From NCBI RefSeq assembly GCF_022815725.1, contig NZ_JALGRF010000007.1:62001-126000 (forward strand): a DNA stretch of 64,000 bases, read 5' to 3'. The DNA comes from Streptomyces sp. APSN-46.1. Its GTDB lineage: Bacteria; Actinomycetota; Actinomycetes; Streptomycetales; Streptomycetaceae. A model generated the notes under the pieces. It was not told the origin of the DNA, did not search any database, and saw only the letters and a list, made by a program, of their open reading frames with translations. Position numbers and translations under genes: made by a program. Below are positions 59,804 to 64,000 of the stretch, one piece after another. How positions within the stretch are numbered: the first letter of the stretch is position 1; every line of letters starts with the position of its first letter.

Positions 59804-60643
59804 TCAGAGCAGGGCGGCGCGCGGGCCGTCGGGCTGCTCCATGCGCCGCTCGGTGATGGCGCGGGCGAGCTCCGAGGACTCCTCCTCGCTGAGCCTGCGG
59901 AAACCCTCGTCGGTGATGACGGTGACGATCGGGAAGATCCGGCGGTACAGGTCCGGCCCACCGGTCGCCGAGTCGTCGTCGGCGGCGTCGTACAGGGCCT
60001 GCACGACCAGGGTGGTGGCCTGCTGCTCCGTGAGGTCGTCGCGGTACAGCTTCTTCATGGAGCCCCGCGCGAAGATCGAACCGGAGCCGGTGGCGGCGAA
60101 GCCGTGCTCCTCGGAGCGGCCGCCCGTCACGTCGTAGGAGAAGATCCGGCCCTTCTCCTTGGCCTCGTCGAACCCGGCGAACAGCGGCACGACCGCCAGC
60201 CCCTGCATCGCCATCCCCAGATTGCTCCGGATCATGGTCGAGAGCCGGTTGGCCTTGCCCTCCAGGGAGAGGGTCGTCCCCTCGACCTTCTCGAAGTGCT
60301 CCAGCTCCAGCTGGAACAGCTTGACCATCTCCACGGCCAGACCGGCCGTACCGGCGATGCCCACCGCGGAGTACTCGTCGGCCGGGAACACCTTCTCGAT
60401 GTCCCGCTGCGCGATCATGTTCCCCATGGTCGCTCGCCGGTCACCGGCGAGCACGACCCCGCCGGGGAAGGTGGCGGCCACGATGGTCGTCCCGTGCGGC
60501 GCCTCGATGACACCCTCGGGGAGCTTGCGGTTCCCCGGCAGCATCTCGGGCGAGTGCGCGCCCAGGAAGTCCATGAAGGACGACGACCCCGGCGTCAGGA
60601 AGGCTGCCGGTAGACGCCCTGTGCCACGATTGTTGGCTTCCAC
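59804..60643 (-). CDS. prcB: 20S proteasome beta subunit PrcB
   Basis: 279 aa precursor. A ~51-residue propeptide precedes the cleavage site PHG|TTIVAATF; Thr52 then becomes the catalytic N-terminal nucleophile. Lys in VLAGDRRATMGNMIAQRD region and Asp residues of the active site are present. GTG start at 60643 with GGAGGGA upstream. The last 49 bases of the HNH gene overlap this start in another frame. Confidence 0.95.
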   Translation of the reverse strand: MEANNRGTGRLPAAFLTPGSSSFMDFLGAHSPEMLPGNRKLPEGVIEAPHGTTIVAATFPGGVVLAGDRRATMGNMIAQRDIEKVFPADEYSAVGIAGTAGLAVEMVKLFQLELEHFEKVEGTTLSLEGKANRLSTMIRSNLGMAMQGLAVVPLFAGFDEAKEKGRIFSYDVTGGRSEEHGFAATGSGSIFARGSMKKLYRDDLTEQQATTLVVQALYDAADDDSATGGPDLYRRIFPIVTVITDEGFRRLSEEESSELARAITERRMEQPDGPRAALL

Positions 60644-61200
60644 GCGTGTCCCTCCAGGTATTCGGCTGCCCGACGAAATCGGTCGGGGTCTTCCTGCAAT
60701 AGGCCAAGGGCCGTGTTGCAGTTGAAGCAAAGTACGCCACGGACCCTACCCGTCGTGTGGCAATGATCCACATGCACGGCTGGAGCCCGCAGACAGATAC
60801 AGCAGACACCGCCCTGGGCTGCGATCATCTGCTCTCGCTCGGCCTCGGTAATGCCGTACTTACGCTTCAGGTGCCCAGCACGATCCCTGGGCTTGCGACA
60901 CGTTTTGCACCGTGTGGCAAGCCCATCAGGGGCGCTCTTCCGGCGATGCCACTCGCTGTGCGGCTTGACCTCTCCGCAGGTCCGGCAGATCTTGTGTCCC
61001 TCGGGCACTTCGACCTTCTCGCGGCCGACCTTGCCTTCAGCCGCCCGACGGGCTCGGTACCGCTCTGCGCAGTACTCCGCAACGCATGTGCGACATCGCG
61101 TCTGGAGCCCGTCCGGACGGTTCCGATCCGCCGCGAACGAGTCAGGCGCGAGCACTGCCAGACAGCCTCGACACTGCTTCCCATTCGGCAAATCGGACAT
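60595..61200 (-). CDS. HNH/endonuclease VII-like zinc protein in the proteasome operon
   Basis: 201 aa. Two similar zinc-ribbon modules (CRGC... PDGLQTRCRTC and CRTC... PDGLATRCKTC), apparently an internal duplication, precede a recombination-endonuclease-VII-type HNH core: CCICL, HVDHCHTTGRVRGVLCFNCN and LGLLQED. It lies between pup (5 bp gap) and prcB, which it overlaps by 49 bp in another frame, so it is co-translated with the proteasome genes. Phage T4 endonuclease VII resolves Holliday junctions; a repair link is possible but nothing is shown for this gene. I recall a gene in this place in S. coelicolor too. Confidence 0.85.
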   Translation of the reverse strand: MSDLPNGKQCRGCLAVLAPDSFAADRNRPDGLQTRCRTCVAEYCAERYRARRAAEGKVGREKVEVPEGHKICRTCGEVKPHSEWHRRKSAPDGLATRCKTCRKPRDRAGHLKRKYGITEAEREQMIAAQGGVCCICLRAPAVHVDHCHTTGRVRGVLCFNCNTALGLLQEDPDRFRRAAEYLEGHAWKPTIVAQGVYRQPS

Positions 61201-61205
61201 TTAGC

Positions 61206-61418
61206 TCATTCGCCACCTTTCTGGACAAATGAGCGCACGAAGTCCTCGGCATTTTCCTCGAGTACATCGTCAATCTCGTCAAGTACGGAGTCGACGTCGT
61301 CGGAGAGCTTTTCCTGTCGTTCCTTGAGGTCGGACTCAGCCTCTACGGTCTGCTCCTCGACCTCCTCGGTCGAGCGCGTCGCCTTCTGCTGTCCGCCGCC
61401 GGTGTCCTTGGTCGCCAT
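61206..61418 (-). CDS. pup: Prokaryotic ubiquitin-like protein Pup
   Basis: 70 aa, disordered and acidic. MATKDTGGGQQKATRST start and DEIDDVLEENAEDFVRSFVQ then KGGE at the end are Pup-specific. The last codon before TGA is GAA, so Pup ends in GGE and needs no deamidation before ligation. ATG at 61418; an upstream in-frame start would add 11 residues without support. Confidence 0.96.
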   Translation of the reverse strand: MATKDTGGGQQKATRSTEEVEEQTVEAESDLKERQEKLSDDVDSVLDEIDDVLEENAEDFVRSFVQKGGE

Positions 61419-61498
61419 GTCTACCTCACCCCGCTCGGTTCGCACGCTCACGTCGAGAGACCCCGGGATTCGGGATCTCTCTCAAGATCAGACCCTAC

Positions 61499-61554
61499 GT
61501 CGGACCCTACAAGGAGGGTCCGACATTCGTCCCCGCACTTTCATAACGTGCGGG
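61499..61554 (-). terminator. Two hairpins between dop and pup
   Basis: CCCGCAC (61532-61538)/GTGCGGG (61548-61554) and a perfect 10-bp stem GTCGGACCCT (61499-61508)/AGGGTCCGAC (61515-61524). They follow the dop stop by about 40 bp on the minus strand, so dop and pup probably have separate transcripts with readthrough limited here. The remaining 61419-61498 stretch should hold the pup promoter. Confidence 0.65.
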
Positions 61555-61594
61555 CCTTCTCATGATTCCCGCCCCGGGGGCCTTTCAGCCGCGT

Positions 61595-63106
61595 TCACCG
61601 CCCCGAAAGCACCCGTACCAGGTCCTCCGCCGTCCGGCAGCGGTCCAGGAGCTCCTTCACGTGCGCCCGCGTCCCCCGCAGCGGCTCCAGCGTCGGGACC
61701 CGCTGGAGGGAGTCGTGGCCCGGGAGGTCGAAGATCACCGAGTCCCAGGACGCCGCCGCCACGTCGTCCGCGTACTGCTCCAGGCACCGCCCCCGGAAGT
61801 ACGCCCGGGTGTCCTCCGGCGGCTTGCCCTGGGCCCGCTGCACGGCCGGCTCCTCCACCAGCCGCTGCATCTTGCCGCGGGCCACCAGGCGGTTGTACAG
61901 GCCCTTCTCGGGCCGTACGTCCGCGTACTGGAGGTCCACCAGGTGGATCCGCGCCGCGTCCCAGCCCAGCCCGTCCCGCCTGCGGTAGCCCTCCAGGATC
62001 TCCCGCTTCGCGATCCAGTCCAGCTCCCCCGACAGGCTCATCGGGTCGCTCTCCAGCCGCCCCAGCACGTCCTCCCACCGAGCGAGGACGTCCTTGGTCT
62101 GGTCGTCCGCGTCGGCCCCGAACCGCTCCTCCACGTACTTCCTGGCCAGCTCGAAGTACTCCATCTGGAGTTGTACGGCGGTCAGCGTGCGGCCGCTGCG
62201 CAGGGTGATCAGGTGGTGCAGGTCGGGGTCGTGGGAGACCTGGTGCAAGGTGCGCACCGGCTGGTCCACGGCCAGGTCCACGTTGATGAAGCCGTCTTCG
62301 ATCATGGACAGGACGAGCGCGGTCGTGCCGAGCTTGAGGTAGGTCGAGATCTCGGACAGGTTCGCGTCGCCGATGATCACGTGCAGCCGGCGGTACTTCT
62401 CGGCGTCCGAGTGCGGCTCGTCCCGGGTGTTGATGATGGGCCGCTTCAGGGTGGTCTCCAGGCCGACCTCGACCTCGAAGTAGTCCGCGCGCTGACTGAT
62501 CTGGAAGCCGTCCTCGCGCCCGTCCTGCCCGATGCCCACGCGTCCCGCGCCGGTGACGACCTGCCGCGAGACGAAGAAGGGGGTCAGGTGGCGCACGATG
62601 TCCGAGAAGGGGGTCTCCCGCTTCATCAGGTAGTTCTCGTGCGTGCCGTAGGAGGCGCCCTTGTTGTCGGTGTTGTTCTTGTAGAGGTGGATCGGCTGGG
62701 CCCCGGGCAGCTGGGCCGCCCGGACGGCCGCCTCGGCCATGATCCGCTCGCCGGCCTTGTCCCACAGGACGGCGTCCAGCGGATTGGTGATCTCCGGGGA
62801 GCTGTACTCGGGGTGCGCGTGGTCGACGTAGAGCCGCGCGCCATTGGTGAGGATCACGTTGGCGAGGCCGATGTCCTCGTCGGTGAGCTGGCTGTTGTCG
62901 GCGGCCTCGCGGGCGAGGTCGAAGCCGCGGGCGTCCCGCAGCGGATTCTCCTCCTCGAAGTCCCAGCGGGCGCGGCGCGCCCGGTGCATCGCCGCCGCGT
63001 AGGCGTTGACGATCTGGGACGAGGTGAGCATGGCATTGGCGTTCGGGTGCCCCGGGACGGAGATCCCGTACTCCGTCTCGATCCCCATTACTCGCCGTAC
63101 GGTCAT
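61595..63106 (-). CDS. dop: Depupylase/deamidase Dop
   Basis: 503 aa. VMGIETEYGISV start (ATP/Mg site), the Dop-specific segment PNANAMLTSSQIVNAYAAAM that follows, then NNTDNKGASYGTHENYL, INTRDEPHSDAEKYRRLHVI and EPLRGTRAHVKELLDRC. Homologous to PafA but with the extra N-terminal loop. It removes Pup from tagged proteins; deamidation of Pup would be needless here because Pup ends in Glu. ATG with AAGGAGG upstream. Confidence 0.96.
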   Translation of the reverse strand: MTVRRVMGIETEYGISVPGHPNANAMLTSSQIVNAYAAAMHRARRARWDFEEENPLRDARGFDLAREAADNSQLTDEDIGLANVILTNGARLYVDHAHPEYSSPEITNPLDAVLWDKAGERIMAEAAVRAAQLPGAQPIHLYKNNTDNKGASYGTHENYLMKRETPFSDIVRHLTPFFVSRQVVTGAGRVGIGQDGREDGFQISQRADYFEVEVGLETTLKRPIINTRDEPHSDAEKYRRLHVIIGDANLSEISTYLKLGTTALVLSMIEDGFINVDLAVDQPVRTLHQVSHDPDLHHLITLRSGRTLTAVQLQMEYFELARKYVEERFGADADDQTKDVLARWEDVLGRLESDPMSLSGELDWIAKREILEGYRRRDGLGWDAARIHLVDLQYADVRPEKGLYNRLVARGKMQRLVEEPAVQRAQGKPPEDTRAYFRGRCLEQYADDVAAASWDSVIFDLPGHDSLQRVPTLEPLRGTRAHVKELLDRCRTAEDLVRVLSGR

Positions 63107-63312
63107 GCGGCCCTCCTTGCCCGGCGGCGCTCCCGTTCGGGAGCGGCGCTCAAGTACCGCTGGTGCTCCGGTGCGTGTGCCTGTGCGGTGTCCGTCCCCG
63201 CACTGCGCGACCGGCGGTACGGAAGAGCCTAGAACCACTCCGCGCTGGTGGGGAGATCATTTCAGTCATTGACTTTTCCCGTCCACGGCTGAACTGCGGT
63301 CGGTAAAGCAGT

Positions 63313-63347
63313 CGGCTGCGGATGCCCCGTGAGGGCACCCGCAGCCG
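63313..63347 (-). terminator. Terminator after arc
   Basis: A 15-bp stem (63313-63327 with 63333-63347, one G.U in the minus-strand RNA) starts 11 bp beyond the arc stop. No U tract. It separates arc from the dop promoter region (63107-63300), where no gene is visible. Confidence 0.75.
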
Positions 63348-63357
63348 CCCCGCTTTG

Positions 63358-64000
63358 TCAGAGGTACTGACCGGTGTTTGCCACCGTGTCGATGGAGCGT
63401 CCGGTGTCCGCGCCTTGCTTTCCGGTGACGAGGGTGCGGATGAATACAATCCGCTCGCCCTTCTTTCCGGAGATTCGGGCCCAGTCGTCGGGGTTGGTGG
63501 TGTTCGGCAGGTCCTCGTTCTCCTTGAACTCGTCCACGCAGGCCTGGAGGAGGTGGGAGACCCGGAGGCCCTTCTGGTTGTGCTCGAGGAAGGCCTTGAT
63601 CGCCATCTTCTTCGCACGGTCGACGATGTTCTGGATCATCGCGCCCGAGTTGAAGTCCTTGAAGTAGAGGACTTCCTTGTCGCCGTTGGCGTACGTGACC
63701 TCGAGGAAGCGGTTTTCCTCGGTTTCGGCGTACATCTGCTCGACGACGGTCTGGATCATGCTGTGGACGGCGACCTCGGGAGAGCCCGAGTGCTCGGTGA
63801 GGTCGTCGGCGTGCAGCGGCAGCGAGGCCTTGAGGTACTTCGCGAAGATGTCCCTCGCGGCTTCGGCGTCGGGGCGCTCGATCTTGATCTTCACGTCGAG
63901 CCGGCCGGGGCGCAGGATGGCCGGGTCGATCATGTCCTCGCGGTTGGAGGCGCCGATGACGATGACGTTCTCCAGGCCTTCCACGCCGTCGATCTCGGCG
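63358..64000 (-). CDS. arc: Proteasome-activating AAA ATPase Arc/Mpa, 3' part
   Basis: Only the last ~214 residues lie in the window; the frame continues past base 64000. ENVIVIGASNREDMIDPAILRPGRLD is the AAA SRH region with the arginine finger, followed by the C-terminal helical domain and a beta-grasp-like segment. The protein ends in GQYL, a docking tail of the type that inserts between proteasome alpha subunits. Arc unfolds pupylated substrates into PrcAB. Confidence 0.95.
   Translation of the reverse strand, partial: AEIDGVEGLENVIVIGASNREDMIDPAILRPGRLDVKIKIERPDAEAARDIFAKYLKASLPLHADDLTEHSGSPEVAVHSMIQTVVEQMYAETEENRFLEVTYANGDKEVLYFKDFNSGAMIQNIVDRAKKMAIKAFLEHNQKGLRVSHLLQACVDEFKENEDLPNTTNPDDWARISGKKGERIVFIRTLVTGKQGADTGRSIDTVANTGQYL

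Overview
The window is chromosomal DNA of a high-GC actinomycete, almost certainly a Streptomyces. The evidence is heavy G/C third-position bias, GTG starts, many ATGA/GTGA overlaps, a Pup-proteasome locus, twin PafB/PafC WYL regulators, DUF1918 and DUF1844 proteins, and a dispersed GC-rich hairpin repeat. From memory, the gene order (arg cluster, pheST, infC-rpmI-rplT, glnA4, tat, paf, prc/pup/dop/arc) resembles the core-chromosome stretch around SCO1570-SCO1650 of S. coelicolor. I see no rRNA, tRNA, insertion sequence, prophage or CRISPR array.

Layout. 1-6.1 kb: the end of an unknown gene, an exported L,D-transpeptidase, then the arginine operon argC-J-B-D-R on the minus strand behind an ARG-box region. 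6.2-16.1 kb: a broken P-loop gene, a barstar-domain protein, a GNAT acetyltransferase, a phosphatase-fold protein lacking its histidines, a MocR regulator facing an EamA exporter, a Tat-exported glycoside-hydrolase-like protein, a 3-hydroxyacyl-CoA dehydrogenase, a NUDIX enzyme and a TPR regulator. 16.6-25.2 kb: translation genes pheS-pheT, a histidine kinase, a TrmH-type methyltransferase and infC-rpmI-rplT with a long leader holding an attenuator-like hairpin. 25.2-28 kb: an SseB-family protein and a mycosin-type protease with a membrane partner.

28-36.2 kb: a PLP aldolase/racemase-fold enzyme and a catabolic island (SDR, aldehyde dehydrogenase, GlnA4-type glutamine synthetase, FadR-type regulator, ethanolamine-type permease, class-I gamma-glutamyl hydrolase). 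It reads as a gamma-glutamylation route for using ethanolamine or a similar amine. 36.2-45.3 kb: dispersed repeats, a LysR/TDT transporter pair, a metal/cobalamin-binding-fold protein with an XRE-cupin regulator, a 5'-3' exonuclease, a siderophore-interacting protein under an iron box, a beta-lactamase-fold hydrolase, an RluA-type pseudouridine synthase and a TetR regulator.

45.4-64 kb: an SKI2-type helicase, a diacylglycerol kinase, tatC, tatA, two small proteins, pafC, pafB and two FKBP isomerases. The Pup-proteasome locus follows: pafA, an inserted MFS/LacI pair, prcA, prcB, an HNH endonuclease VII-like gene, pup, dop and the 3' part of arc. Pup carries a ready-made C-terminal Glu and Arc ends in a proteasome-docking tail.

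Three patterns recur. Short tandem repeats, of codon-multiple length wherever they are coding, sit at gene ends. Several genes have a -10 box 5-8 nt before the start codon and look leaderless. Overlapping start/stop codons couple many gene pairs. Nothing here is clearly a new system. The best leads are the HNH gene embedded in the proteasome operon, the infC leader and start codon, and the repeat-built SseB start.
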